Source of the DNA: a virus
Reading direction: 5' to 3' (one strand)
Virus record (IMG/VR): IMGVR_UViG_3300013004_004504
Span: 1-38,879 of that record
Length of the DNA stretch: 38,879 nt
Under the pieces are notes generated by a model. That model did not search any database. It was not told the origin of the DNA and saw only the letters and a program-made list of their open reading frames with translations. Positions 1 through 9,080 of this stretch are shown in pieces. Position 1 is the first letter of the stretch; each line of letters opens with the position of its first letter. Both the position numbers and the translations under genes were made by a program.

Positions 1-1
1 C

Positions 2-934
2 GACGGCTTGCCTTCTGCATCGGAGGGGAAGGCACTTGGCAAGGAAGCGAGCGAAGCTGTTGCGAAGCTTCTGGCCGAATTGGTGCTGCTAGAAAGCCGG
101 ATCAGGGACTACCCCTTCCTCACTGCTGTAACGCCAGTCGTTGAGAAGCTGCGCGAGTTGGAGAACAAGCCCTATGGCTGGTACTTCACCGACCTCTCAA
201 AGCATGAAGATGCATTGCTGGATGCCAAGGAGCAGGTGATAGATCCGGTCCGTCGCTTCATGTCAGGCGCGCAGATCAAGATCTATGATGAGGCGCGGGA
301 CTACCTCTCCCTCCACGCTGAAAACATCTCCTACGTTGGCGGTAATGAGGCGGGGGCTATCCAGACAGCTCTGGGAGACCCCCAGTTCTTCAAGGGCAAC
401 GGAATTCAGCAGGTGAAGTCGCATCTGGATGCGCTTCGTCTGCGGATTGATGGCTTCGTAGCGAACGAACGCAAGAATGCCCTTGCAGAGATTGAGCAGC
501 GCGTTGGCCAGATCGAACTTGTGGCTTCACAAGAGGCTATTCCCGAGTTGCCGCAAGAGATCCGTGACATCTGTGACGGGGCGCTGGAAACTGTTCGAAC
601 TGCAACGCTCGTGGCCGTCATTCGCGAACGGCAAAGCTTCTTTGCCTCAAACACCTTCCCGGACCTGCTGAGCAGAGTTCAGAACCTCTCGCTGCGACCA
701 ATCGCCGAGCCGATTACCACTGAAGGTGAGGGGGGAGCAGACGCAACTGGGCAGGGCGCACCAGCGCCGGTGGCACCTGCAACTCCAAAGATTGAGAACG
801 TCGCGATCTCAAACCTGAGGGTTGGCTTTACGAGCCCCTGGCTGGCCAATGAGGGTGACGTGGACGCCTACCTTGAAACATACCGTGAAAAGCTGCTCTG
901 CGAGATCCGCAGTGGCAAAAGGATTACCCTCTGA
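2..934 (+). CDS. brxC: BrxC, C-terminal part (BREX P-loop ATPase), cut by window start
   Basis: An open frame runs from the window edge (first full codon at base 2) to a TGA at 932-934, giving about 310 residues. The true start lies upstream. The segment is mostly helical and charged and contains no Walker motifs, as expected for the end of BrxC, a protein of roughly 1200 residues whose ATPase domain is N-terminal. A low-complexity Gly/Ala/Pro patch around residues 245-265 separates a helical part from a short conserved tail. Identity rests mainly on position: in type 1 BREX the order is brxA-brxB-brxC-pglX-pglZ-brxL, and this gene precedes a clear pglX with a TGATG stop/start overlap. BrxC is a large NTPase needed for defence and methylation; its exact role is unsettled. 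brxA and brxB, if present, are outside the window. Confidence 0.78.
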   Translation, partial: DGLPSASEGKALGKEASEAVAKLLAELVLLESRIRDYPFLTAVTPVVEKLRELENKPYGWYFTDLSKHEDALLDAKEQVIDPVRRFMSGAQIKIYDEARDYLSLHAENISYVGGNEAGAIQTALGDPQFFKGNGIQQVKSHLDALRLRIDGFVANERKNALAEIEQRVGQIELVASQEAIPELPQEIRDICDGALETVRTATLVAVIRERQSFFASNTFPDLLSRVQNLSLRPIAEPITTEGEGGADATGQGAPAPVAPATPKIENVAISNLRVGFTSPWLANEGDVDAYLETYREKLLCEIRSGKRITL

Positions 935-3900
935 TGGATACCTCGAAGCTCAAGCCCTTTGCCCAAGACGCACGCAGAATTCTGAAAGCGCAGGTGTCAG
1001 CGCGGCTGGATCAGGTGTTGGCGGAGCAAAGCGCGGCCCGGCGCGAGCAGCCCAAGGCTGTTTCTGAGCTAGAAACGGAAATAGCCAAGAGCGCTCGGGA
1101 GCAGGTGATCGAGAAGGTCGCATACACCTGGTTCAATCGCTTCACCGCGCTAAGGTTCATGGATGCCAACGACTACACGCGGATCAAGGTGGTTTCTCCG
1201 GCCGAAGGACAAACACGCCCTGAGACACTCGCTGAAGCTGCTGCAGGAAACATTGATGAGGACGCTCCTGCAGATGTGAGAAACAAGGTTGCGGCCCTGC
1301 TGGATGGTCGCACACCATCACGTGATCCCCAGGGAGAGGCCTACCGTCTGCTGCTGGTCGCGGCCTGTAACCAATGGCATGCAACCATGCCCTTCATGTT
1401 CGAGAAAATCGCGGACTACACCGAACTGTTGATGCCGGAGGATCTGCTGTCGGCTGATAGCATCCTTGCGAAAGCTCGGGCCGTGATGACGGAAGAGGCC
1501 TGCCAGGACGTCGAGGTCATCGGCTGGCTCTACCAGTTCTACATCTCGGAAAAGAAGGACGAGGTTTTCGCCGGGCTAAAGAAGAACAAGAAGATCACAG
1601 CGGAAAACATTCCGGCGGCAACTCAGCTTTTTACCCCGCACTGGATCGTGCGTTATCTGGTGGAGAATTCGCTGGGGCGGCTGTGGCTGCTGAACCGCCC
1701 GAACTCAAAGCTGCCGTCCATGATGGACTATTACATAGCGCCGGAAGTGCCAGAAACCGATTTCCTGCGCATCTCCCGGCCAGAGGACATCCGCATCTGC
1801 GATCCGGCCTGCGGGTCAGGCCATATGCTGACCTATGCCTTTGATCTGCTATACGCGATCTATGAGGAAGAGGGATATGAAGCGACCGAAATCCCCGGAC
1901 TGATCCTGTCCAACAATCTGCATGGGATCGAGATCGATGACCGTGCGGGTGCGTTGGCTGCCTTTGCGCTTGCGATGAAGGTTGCGACTAAGCTCGGACG
2001 ACGCAGATTCCTTCGGCAGACTGTGCAGCCGAACATCTGCATAATGCAGGATGTATGTTTCTCCGCCTCCGAGATGCACGACGTTGCAGCCTTGGTGGGA
2101 CGCGATCTGTTCACCGCCGATTTTCGCGAGACCATGGGGCAGTTCGAGCAGGCCAAGAACTTCGGTTCGCTGATCGTGCCCAAGTTGCATAAGCCTGCCG
2201 AAGTGGCCCGTGTTGTACGCTTGATGGATTTCAGTGGCGACCTTCTGCGGCGCGAACTGCAGGAGCGAGTTCTGAAGGTGCTAGAGATGGCAGCGGCGCT
2301 CTCGCCGATTTACCATGTAGTAGTAGCTAACCCGCCGTATGCGGGAAGCAAAAACCTGAACTCATCGGTCTCCGTTTTTGCTAAGAAGCATTACCCAAAT
2401 AGTAAGACCGACTTATACACAATGTTTATGGAGCGCGGGCTTTCATTGATTATTGATTATGGCCTTATGGCTATGATTAATATGCAAACCTGGATGTTTT
2501 TATCAACATTTGAAAAGCTTCGTTTTGACTTGTTGAATAAATCAACAGTTGTTTCAATGGCTCATCTTGGGGAGCGAGCTTTTGACACAATTGGCGGAGC
2601 AGTTGTATCGACAACCGCTTTCATCCTAAAGAAGTCGGAAGATGTTGATCTTGAGGGGGTATTCGTCCGGCTTGTTTCTGGACAGAACGAAAAGCAGAAG
2701 TCCCATAGCCTTATGGCGGCGGTTAAATGTCCCGCGGATCCTAATCGATATAGTTCTACCACTCGAAAGTTGAAAGCTATACCCGGCCTGCCTTTGGCAT
2801 ATTGGCTGAGTGAAGAATTTTTGAATTTAATTTCAGCAAATAATAAAATGGGCGATGTTCTCGACTCTAAGCAAGGATTGGCAACGGCAAATAATGAAAG
2901 ATTTTTGCGGAGTTGGCACGAAGTCAATTTCAGAGGAATTGGAATTGGTTTGCATAGTTCTGCGGACGCCAAGATCACCGGCTTGCGCTGGTTTCCAGTA
3001 AATAAAGGTGGAGATTTCAGGAGATGGTATGGGAATCAAGATCTTGTAGTAAACTGGCAGAATGATGGCCAAGAAATTAGGGAATATGTAAATAAGCAAT
3101 ACCCATACCTCAATGGCAATATTGATTATGTTATCAAAGATCGAGGTAAATTTTTTGTGGAGAGCATAAGCTGGTCAGATGTAGCCAGTAAACGGAATGT
3201 TTTCCGATTTTATCCGCATGGATTTTTGTACGAAGCCAAGGGTCACTCAGCGTTCTATGGCGACCGCTCGCAGCGCGACGTTGCCTTGGCTTTCCTCAAT
3301 ACAAAAATCACTAACGAGATCGTGGCCGCCATTAGCCCCTCGGTTAGTTTCCACATTGGCTACTTTGATCGCTTGCCTTGGCCCAGTTTGGTCCCATGCG
3401 ATAAGGTCACTGCACAAACTACGCGATGTATCTCTCTCTCACAGCGAGACTGGGACGCCTACGAAACCTCCTGGAATTTTGCGACACTGCCGCTACTCTC
3501 GCCCGATTATCATGACCAGACGTTACAAGGGTCTTATGCCCGTCTCAGCATGCATTGGCGTGAGATAATCGATGAAATGCAACGGCTGGAAGAGCTGAAC
3601 AACGGCATATTCATTGAAGCCTACAACCTGCAGGGCGAGCTAACTCCTGATGTGCCGCTTGAGGAAATTTCCCTCACTTGCAACCCAGCCTATCGCTATG
3701 GCGGTAAATCAACCCCCGAAGAGTTAGAGGAGCGGTTACTAGCCGACACTATCGCCGAATTCCTTCACTATGCTGTGGGCTGCATGTTCGGACGCTATAG
3801 CCTTGATGCGCCGGGCCTGATCCTTGCCAATCAGGGAGAGGGGCTGGCCGAATACCTTGCTCGCGTCCCAGAGCCCTCATTCGAACCGGATGCCGACAAT

Positions 3901-4476
3901 GTCATCCCGATGCTGGAGGGCGACTGGTTTGCCGACGACATCGTGGAGCGTTTCCGCAAGTTCCTGCGTGTGACGTTTGGCGAGGCGAAGTTTCAGGAAA
4001 ATATGGCCTTCATTGAAAGCGCCTTGGGCAAGGACGTCCGCAAGTGGTTCACGCGCGATTTTTACGACTACCATGTCCGTCGCTATAAGAAGCGCCCCAT
4101 CTACTGGATGTTCTCCAGCCCCAAGGGTAGCTTCCAGGCGCTGATCTATATGCACCGTTACCAACCGGACACGGTCAGCGTGGTGCTGAACGATTATTTG
4201 CGTGAGTATCGCAATAAGCTAGAGGCGCATCGCAAGAGCCTAGAAGCGCTCAGCTCGAGCAGCGATGCCTTGCCTGCGCAGAAGGCAAAGGCCGAAAAGG
4301 AGATTGGCGAAGTTGCCAAGGTAATCGCCGAGCTCGATGCCTATGAGCGGGACGTGCTGTTCCCGCTCGCTACCCAGAAGGTCGAAATCGATCTGGATGA
4401 TGGCGTGAAGGCCAACTACCCGAAGTTTGGCGATGCCTTAAAGCCCATTAAAGGCCTCTCAGATGCGGATGACTGA
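934..4476 (+). CDS. pglX: PglX, BREX-1 adenine-specific DNA methyltransferase
   Basis: The 1180-residue protein has the usual length for type 1 PglX. The SAM-binding motif DPACGSG is at residues 290-296 and the catalytic NPPY motif at 466-469, the order of N6-adenine methyltransferases with a large C-terminal recognition region. By family knowledge, PglX methylates one strand of a short asymmetric site on host DNA, marking it as self and directing BREX against unmodified phage DNA. The ATG overlaps the brxC stop (TGATG), and pglZ starts two bases after its stop, so the genes are translationally linked. The stretch from roughly 2340 to 3240 (residues about 470-770) is much richer in A and T than either side, and lies just after NPPY, where target recognition is expected. 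The reading frame is intact, so the enzyme is probably functional. Confidence 0.95.
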   Translation: MDTSKLKPFAQDARRILKAQVSARLDQVLAEQSAARREQPKAVSELETEIAKSAREQVIEKVAYTWFNRFTALRFMDANDYTRIKVVSPAEGQTRPETLAEAAAGNIDEDAPADVRNKVAALLDGRTPSRDPQGEAYRLLLVAACNQWHATMPFMFEKIADYTELLMPEDLLSADSILAKARAVMTEEACQDVEVIGWLYQFYISEKKDEVFAGLKKNKKITAENIPAATQLFTPHWIVRYLVENSLGRLWLLNRPNSKLPSMMDYYIAPEVPETDFLRISRPEDIRICDPACGSGHMLTYAFDLLYAIYEEEGYEATEIPGLILSNNLHGIEIDDRAGALAAFALAMKVATKLGRRRFLRQTVQPNICIMQDVCFSASEMHDVAALVGRDLFTADFRETMGQFEQAKNFGSLIVPKLHKPAEVARVVRLMDFSGDLLRRELQERVLKVLEMAAALSPIYHVVVANPPYAGSKNLNSSVSVFAKKHYPNSKTDLYTMFMERGLSLIIDYGLMAMINMQTWMFLSTFEKLRFDLLNKSTVVSMAHLGERAFDTIGGAVVSTTAFILKKSEDVDLEGVFVRLVSGQNEKQKSHSLMAAVKCPADPNRYSSTTRKLKAIPGLPLAYWLSEEFLNLISANNKMGDVLDSKQGLATANNERFLRSWHEVNFRGIGIGLHSSADAKITGLRWFPVNKGGDFRRWYGNQDLVVNWQNDGQEIREYVNKQYPYLNGNIDYVIKDRGKFFVESISWSDVASKRNVFRFYPHGFLYEAKGHSAFYGDRSQRDVALAFLNTKITNEIVAAISPSVSFHIGYFDRLPWPSLVPCDKVTAQTTRCISLSQRDWDAYETSWNFATLPLLSPDYHDQTLQGSYARLSMHWREIIDEMQRLEELNNGIFIEAYNLQGELTPDVPLEEISLTCNPAYRYGGKSTPEELEERLLADTIAEFLHYAVGCMFGRYSLDAPGLILANQGEGLAEYLARVPEPSFEPDADNVIPMLEGDWFADDIVERFRKFLRVTFGEAKFQENMAFIESALGKDVRKWFTRDFYDYHVRRYKKRPIYWMFSSPKGSFQALIYMHRYQPDTVSVVLNDYLREYRNKLEAHRKSLEALSSSSDALPAQKAKAEKEIGEVAKVIAELDAYERDVLFPLATQKVEIDLDDGVKANYPKFGDALKPIKGLSDADD
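2340..3240 (+). other. AT-rich inserted or exchanged segment inside pglX (target-recognition region)
   Basis: Lines of sequence in this interval fall to about 33-48% G+C by eye, with runs such as ttgaatttaatttcagcaaa, while the flanking parts of the same gene are near 55% or more. The boundaries are approximate. The segment starts directly after the NPPY motif and ends before the conserved C-terminal half, which fits the part that reads the DNA target. The frame is uninterrupted. Inference: the specificity domain was replaced by recombination from a lower-GC donor. Confidence 0.7.
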
Positions 4477-4478
4477 CG

Positions 4479-6986
4479 ATGAATGATCGCATCTCAAAGG
4501 GCCTGACCGCCGCATTCGAAAGACACCGCGTCGTGTTCTGGACGGACTCGGCGCGCGAGCTCCGCGGTACTTTTGATAGCCTGGAGCTCCCAGGGATCGA
4601 AAAGCTTGTGCTCGAGAACAACGAATTCGGCGTGAAGCACAGGATCCTGCGGGGGCAGCCAGAGCAGCGCTTTCTTATATACAGAGAAGGAGCCGAGCCC
4701 GCGCATCTCGAAAACTGGCTGCTTGATATCCAGCTCGCCAACGGCGCATTCAAGGCCGACCAGGCGGCTCTGTGGCTGACCGAACTTGGTCTCGGCCTAG
4801 ATATGGAGGGCGCAGTTCGAGGGCACGAAGAATTTTTCCGATCCGCCCGCCGTGTAGAGCAGTTGAAATCGATGGCGCGAGGCGACGATCGGCTGGAAGT
4901 CATCAAGCTCAAGATGCTGTTGGTCTGCGCCAAAGCCGGTGCCGGTTCGGGCTTTGAGGAAATCATCGAACAGCTCCTGTCTGAACACGCAGAGAATGAC
5001 GATGAGACGATCCGACTGATAGAGCGGGTCAAGCTTGATGAGCTGCTTTGGCAACTTATCGGACGACATTTTGGCTATAATTCCGCCAGCCCCAGTGTGA
5101 GCGATTTCGCCATCACCCTTTTCAAGTCAGCCCATGCAGCTGGGCTGGGTGGCACGCCTCAACTTTCATCCGAAGCCTTGGTCTTCTTCAGGCGCTGGAA
5201 GAACAACCGCCACAACTCTATCGTGTTCGAGAAGCTGTCGGCCGCGTATGCGCAAGTCCTTCCAGTCCGGGACGATCTGGCCAGTCGAGACTTCCGCGAC
5301 CTGATGGAGCTCGATACGTTTGAGGATGTCGATCGAGCCATCATCGTTGCTCTGGTTCGAGGCGTGGCGTCCAAGACGCTATCTCACGGCGAAGTCGCGG
5401 TGTGGATCAGACAGCGCCGTCAGAGCCATTGGTTTGAGCGTTACCGGGACCTTTACGAGGCGGTTGGCTTCGCTGCAGAGTTCCAATTCGCGCTGTCCCA
5501 GGTGAACCTAGGTATGACCAGCCTTGAAGAGGGCATCAAACGCTACGCAAGCACATGGTTCCGCGTGGATCAGCTCTATCGCAAGTTCATTCATCGCATG
5601 CAGCGATCTGGGCAGGCGAGCCTGATGAGTGAGCTCTTCGAGCAGGTGGAGAACCATTACGTGAACAGCTACCTGCTCAGGCTCAATGACGCTTGGCAGG
5701 TTCATATAGATGGCGCGTCAAAGTGGGATGTGCCCGGGGTAGTCAGGCAGCGAGACTTCTACCAGACGCACGTTGGAGAGTTCCGGCGAAAGGGGCAGAA
5801 GATCTGCGTCATTATTTCAGACGCAATGCGATACGAAGTGGCCGACGAGCTTCTCGCAAGAGTTCGCGAGCTAGATAAATACGACGCCGAGCTCCAGCCT
5901 ATGCTCGGGTCGTTGCCGACCTACACGCAACTGGGCATGGCCTCACTCCTGCCGAACAAGGATCTGCAGATTGCAGATAACGAGACGAGTGCCGTGATAG
6001 TTGACGGACAGAGTTCGCTCGGGCTTGAGAACCGTAAGAAGATCTTGGCCAAGGGGCGGGAAGGGGACCGGACAACGGCGCTACCTGCCGATGAGCTTAT
6101 GTCCATGCCCAAAGACGATTGTCGGGCGCTGTTCCGTGATCATGACGTCATCTACGTCTACCACAATCTGATCGACGCAATTGGTGACAAGCCCGCGACT
6201 GAAGAGCGGGTATTCGAGGCTGCCGAGGACACGCTTGAGGCGCTCGTCCAACTGGTGAAGAAGCTGACGGCGGCAAATGCAAGCAGCCTGCTGATCACCT
6301 CGGACCACGGGTTTATCTACCAGCACCGCCCGATTGAAGAGAGCGACTTCTCGGGATCTGAGGTGGCCGGTGAGACCATTCTGTTCCGTAATCGTAGGTT
6401 TGTTCTGGGGCACGGACTCAAAGCCCAGCAGGGCCTGCGACATTACACTGCAGAAGCCGCGGGCCAGCAGGGAAATGTTGAAATCCTGATACCGAAGTCG
6501 ATAAACCGCCTTCGCCTGAAGGGTTCCGGCAGCCGGTTTGTGCACGGTGGCGCGACGCTCCAAGAAGCCATTGTGCCGGTTTTGAGGATCAACAAGAGCC
6601 GGCAAAGCGACACTTCTCATGTGGAAGTCGAGATCATTGCCAGCACGACGCAGGTCATTACCTCCGGCCAGATCTCGGTCCGTTTCTACCAGCAAGATGC
6701 AGTCACGGAGAAAAGCCGGTCCCGGCATCTACGGGCAGGGATCTACTCACAATCCGGCGAGCTGATCTCGGATAGCCACGATCTGGTGTTCGACTTCAGG
6801 TCGGAGAACCCGCGGGAGAGGGAACATCAGGTTCGTTTTCTGATGTCTCGTAAGGCCGACGAGTATAACGGGCAGGAGGTCATCCTGAAGCTCGAAGAGC
6901 AACACGGGGAAACCAGCCATTACCGAGAATATCGAAGCGCTCGCTATGTTCTGCGACGCAGCTTCACCAATGACTTTGACTTTTGA
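4479..6986 (+). CDS. pglZ: PglZ, BREX-1 alkaline-phosphatase-superfamily protein (type A)
   Basis: The 835-residue protein matches the length and N-terminal style of type A PglZ. The alkaline-phosphatase-like core is seen as IISDAMR (Asp448, predicted metal ligand) and ITSDHGFIY (Asp609, His610), with a helical N-terminal region of about 400 residues before it. PglZ is a core BREX component required for defence. It is a predicted metal-dependent phosphohydrolase or nuclease that works with PglX; its natural substrate is not established. It begins two bases after the pglX stop. The following brxL start at 6998 lies 11 bases beyond its TGA. Composition is even, with no sign of frameshift or truncation. 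Confidence 0.94.
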   Translation: MNDRISKGLTAAFERHRVVFWTDSARELRGTFDSLELPGIEKLVLENNEFGVKHRILRGQPEQRFLIYREGAEPAHLENWLLDIQLANGAFKADQAALWLTELGLGLDMEGAVRGHEEFFRSARRVEQLKSMARGDDRLEVIKLKMLLVCAKAGAGSGFEEIIEQLLSEHAENDDETIRLIERVKLDELLWQLIGRHFGYNSASPSVSDFAITLFKSAHAAGLGGTPQLSSEALVFFRRWKNNRHNSIVFEKLSAAYAQVLPVRDDLASRDFRDLMELDTFEDVDRAIIVALVRGVASKTLSHGEVAVWIRQRRQSHWFERYRDLYEAVGFAAEFQFALSQVNLGMTSLEEGIKRYASTWFRVDQLYRKFIHRMQRSGQASLMSELFEQVENHYVNSYLLRLNDAWQVHIDGASKWDVPGVVRQRDFYQTHVGEFRRKGQKICVIISDAMRYEVADELLARVRELDKYDAELQPMLGSLPTYTQLGMASLLPNKDLQIADNETSAVIVDGQSSLGLENRKKILAKGREGDRTTALPADELMSMPKDDCRALFRDHDVIYVYHNLIDAIGDKPATEERVFEAAEDTLEALVQLVKKLTAANASSLLITSDHGFIYQHRPIEESDFSGSEVAGETILFRNRRFVLGHGLKAQQGLRHYTAEAAGQQGNVEILIPKSINRLRLKGSGSRFVHGGATLQEAIVPVLRINKSRQSDTSHVEVEIIASTTQVITSGQISVRFYQQDAVTEKSRSRHLRAGIYSQSGELISDSHDLVFDFRSENPREREHQVRFLMSRKADEYNGQEVILKLEEQHGETSHYREYRSARYVLRRSFTNDFDF

Positions 6987-6997
6987 GGGGCCGTGGG

Positions 6998-9079
6998 ATG
7001 ACCGCACTGGACGACAAAATCAATGAACGCTTCCCAGGCCTTGTCGTGCGCAAGGATTTGGTCAAAGCGGTCAAGGGGAACGCCATCGTCCCCACCTATG
7101 TGCTTGAGTATCTGTTGGGGCAGTATTGCGCCACCAACGATGAAACGTCGATCCAGTCAGGGATCGAAACGGTACGCGAGATCCTGCGCAAGCATTACGT
7201 CCATCGCAATGAGGCTGGGCTGATCAAGTCCAACATCCGCGAGAAGGGACGCTGGAAGATCATTGATCGGATCAGCGTGGCCCTGAACGAGAAAAGCGAC
7301 ACCTACGAGGCGAGCTTTGCGAACCTCGGCATCTCGAAGGTTCTGATCGACTCCGGAACCGTCAAGGCGCACCCGAAGCTTCTGGTTGGAGGCGTGTGGT
7401 GCATTGCCGACATCGAATACGACTACACAGAGGACAAGAGCGTCACTCCCTGGATCCTGGGCACCATGAAGCCGATCCAGCTTTCCCACTTCGATTATGA
7501 GGCATATCTTGAGGCCCGAAAGGGTTTCTCGACAGACGAGTGGATTGATCTCCTTTTCCAGACAGTGGGCTTCGACCCGGAGATGTTTGGAAGGCGATCA
7601 AAGCTCATCCAGCTGATGCGCCTGATCCCGTTTGTGGAGCGCAATTACAACCTCATCGAGCTTGGACCTAAGGGAACCGGCAAATCGCACATCTTCTCGG
7701 AGTTCTCTCCGCACGGCATCCTCATCTCCGGTGGCGAAGTGACCGTGCCCAAACTGTTCGTGAGCAACAGCTCCGGCAAGCTCGGTCTTGTCGGTTATTG
7801 GGACGTGGTCGCGCTCGACGAATTTGCCGGCAAGCAAAAGAAGGTCGACAAGGCGCTGGTCGACATCCTTAAAAACTACATGGCTAACAAGACCTTCTCC
7901 CGTGGCGTCGAGCCATTGGGGGCAGAGGCCTCGATGGTCTTTGTCGGCAACACGAAACACACCGTCCCTTACATGCTCAAAAACACAGACCTGTTTGACG
8001 AGCTTCCTGACAAGTACTACGATTCCGCCTTCATCGACCGTCTTCATACCTACATCCCTGGCTGGGAGGTCGGCGTCATCCGCGGTGAGATGTTCTCAAG
8101 TGGATACGGCTTCGTTGTCGACTACCTTGCCGAAATCCTTCGCCATCTGAGAAATGACGATTATTCCGACCGATACCGGCCGCACTTTGATCTTTCTGCC
8201 GACATCTCAACGCGCGATCGAGACGGCGTTCATAAGACCTTCTCCGGCCTCATGAAGCTGCTTTACCCCTCCGGGGACGCTACGGCCGATGAAATGGAGG
8301 AGATCCTCAAGCTCGCGCTGGAAGGGCGCAAGCGGGTCAAAGATCAGCTGATGCGGATCGACACCACCTATCCTGAGGTGGACTTTTCATTCTCTCGCAA
8401 GAGCGGTGAGAAGGTTAGCGTTGCAACGCTCGAAGAGAGCGAATTTCCGGCATTTTATTATCGGCGAGCGGCAGAGCCTGCGGCCGCAACGCATGAGCCA
8501 GAAGCTACCAAGCCCCAAGCACCGTCATCCAATCAGAGTGTTGGGGAGGGGGGGCAGCCCGCTGTTACCGAACCAGTGGGGCCGCAAACTGGACATTTCA
8601 GCTACCATGAGAACCAGCGCGGCGTGACCTTCGATGCGCTGTTTGGTCCCTATCTCGTGGGCGCTCAGAAGATCACGATTACTGATCCCTACATTCGAGC
8701 GTTTCATCAAGTCCGCAATGTTATGGAGCTCATCGAAACGATCGCGAAAACCAAGTATCCGGCGGACGAGGTTGAGGTGCATCTGATCACATGTCTGGAC
8801 GGAATTCGACCGGAGAAGCAGGCTGAAAACCTAGCCGCGATTGCCGCATCTTGTGAGGGCGTCGGGATCAAATTCACGTGGGAGTTTGATGAAACAAACA
8901 CCATTCATGCCCGCCATATCGTTACGGATACTGGCTGGAAAATTGCCTTAGATCGAGGCCTCGACATCTTCCAGCAATATGAGTTGAACGACGCCTTTAG
9001 CTTTGCCAACCGGCTCCAGCAGTTCCGGTCTGTCAAAGCCTTTGAGGTGATCTACCTAAAGACCCCTAAGGTTGATTGA
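6998..9079 (+). CDS. brxL: BrxL-type AAA+ ATPase with a C-terminal MIT_C-like domain instead of Lon protease
   Basis: The ATG at 6998 is preceded by a GAGGGG ribosome site at 6985-6990; a TTG at 6983 in frame is less likely. The 693-residue protein has the BrxL N-terminal region (residues about 1-200) and an AAA+ core with Walker A GPKGTGKS at 223-230 and Walker B around Asp274-Glu275. A Pro/Ala/Gln-rich linker follows (about 495-540). Known BrxL proteins form DNA-binding rings and end in a Lon-like protease domain. Here the last about 150 residues instead carry DPYIRAFHQ (from Asp563), HLITCLDGI, and GWKIALDRGLDIFQQYE. This is the pattern I know from the PLD-like C-terminal domain of MITD1 (PF16565), and no Ser-Lys protease region is recognisable. 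The gene ends just before the ATG of the GIY-YIG gene, so it is part of the same operon. Confidence 0.9.
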   Translation: MTALDDKINERFPGLVVRKDLVKAVKGNAIVPTYVLEYLLGQYCATNDETSIQSGIETVREILRKHYVHRNEAGLIKSNIREKGRWKIIDRISVALNEKSDTYEASFANLGISKVLIDSGTVKAHPKLLVGGVWCIADIEYDYTEDKSVTPWILGTMKPIQLSHFDYEAYLEARKGFSTDEWIDLLFQTVGFDPEMFGRRSKLIQLMRLIPFVERNYNLIELGPKGTGKSHIFSEFSPHGILISGGEVTVPKLFVSNSSGKLGLVGYWDVVALDEFAGKQKKVDKALVDILKNYMANKTFSRGVEPLGAEASMVFVGNTKHTVPYMLKNTDLFDELPDKYYDSAFIDRLHTYIPGWEVGVIRGEMFSSGYGFVVDYLAEILRHLRNDDYSDRYRPHFDLSADISTRDRDGVHKTFSGLMKLLYPSGDATADEMEEILKLALEGRKRVKDQLMRIDTTYPEVDFSFSRKSGEKVSVATLEESEFPAFYYRRAAEPAAATHEPEATKPQAPSSNQSVGEGGQPAVTEPVGPQTGHFSYHENQRGVTFDALFGPYLVGAQKITITDPYIRAFHQVRNVMELIETIAKTKYPADEVEVHLITCLDGIRPEKQAENLAAIAASCEGVGIKFTWEFDETNTIHARHIVTDTGWKIALDRGLDIFQQYELNDAFSFANRLQQFRSVKAFEVIYLKTPKVD

Positions 9080-9080
9080 T

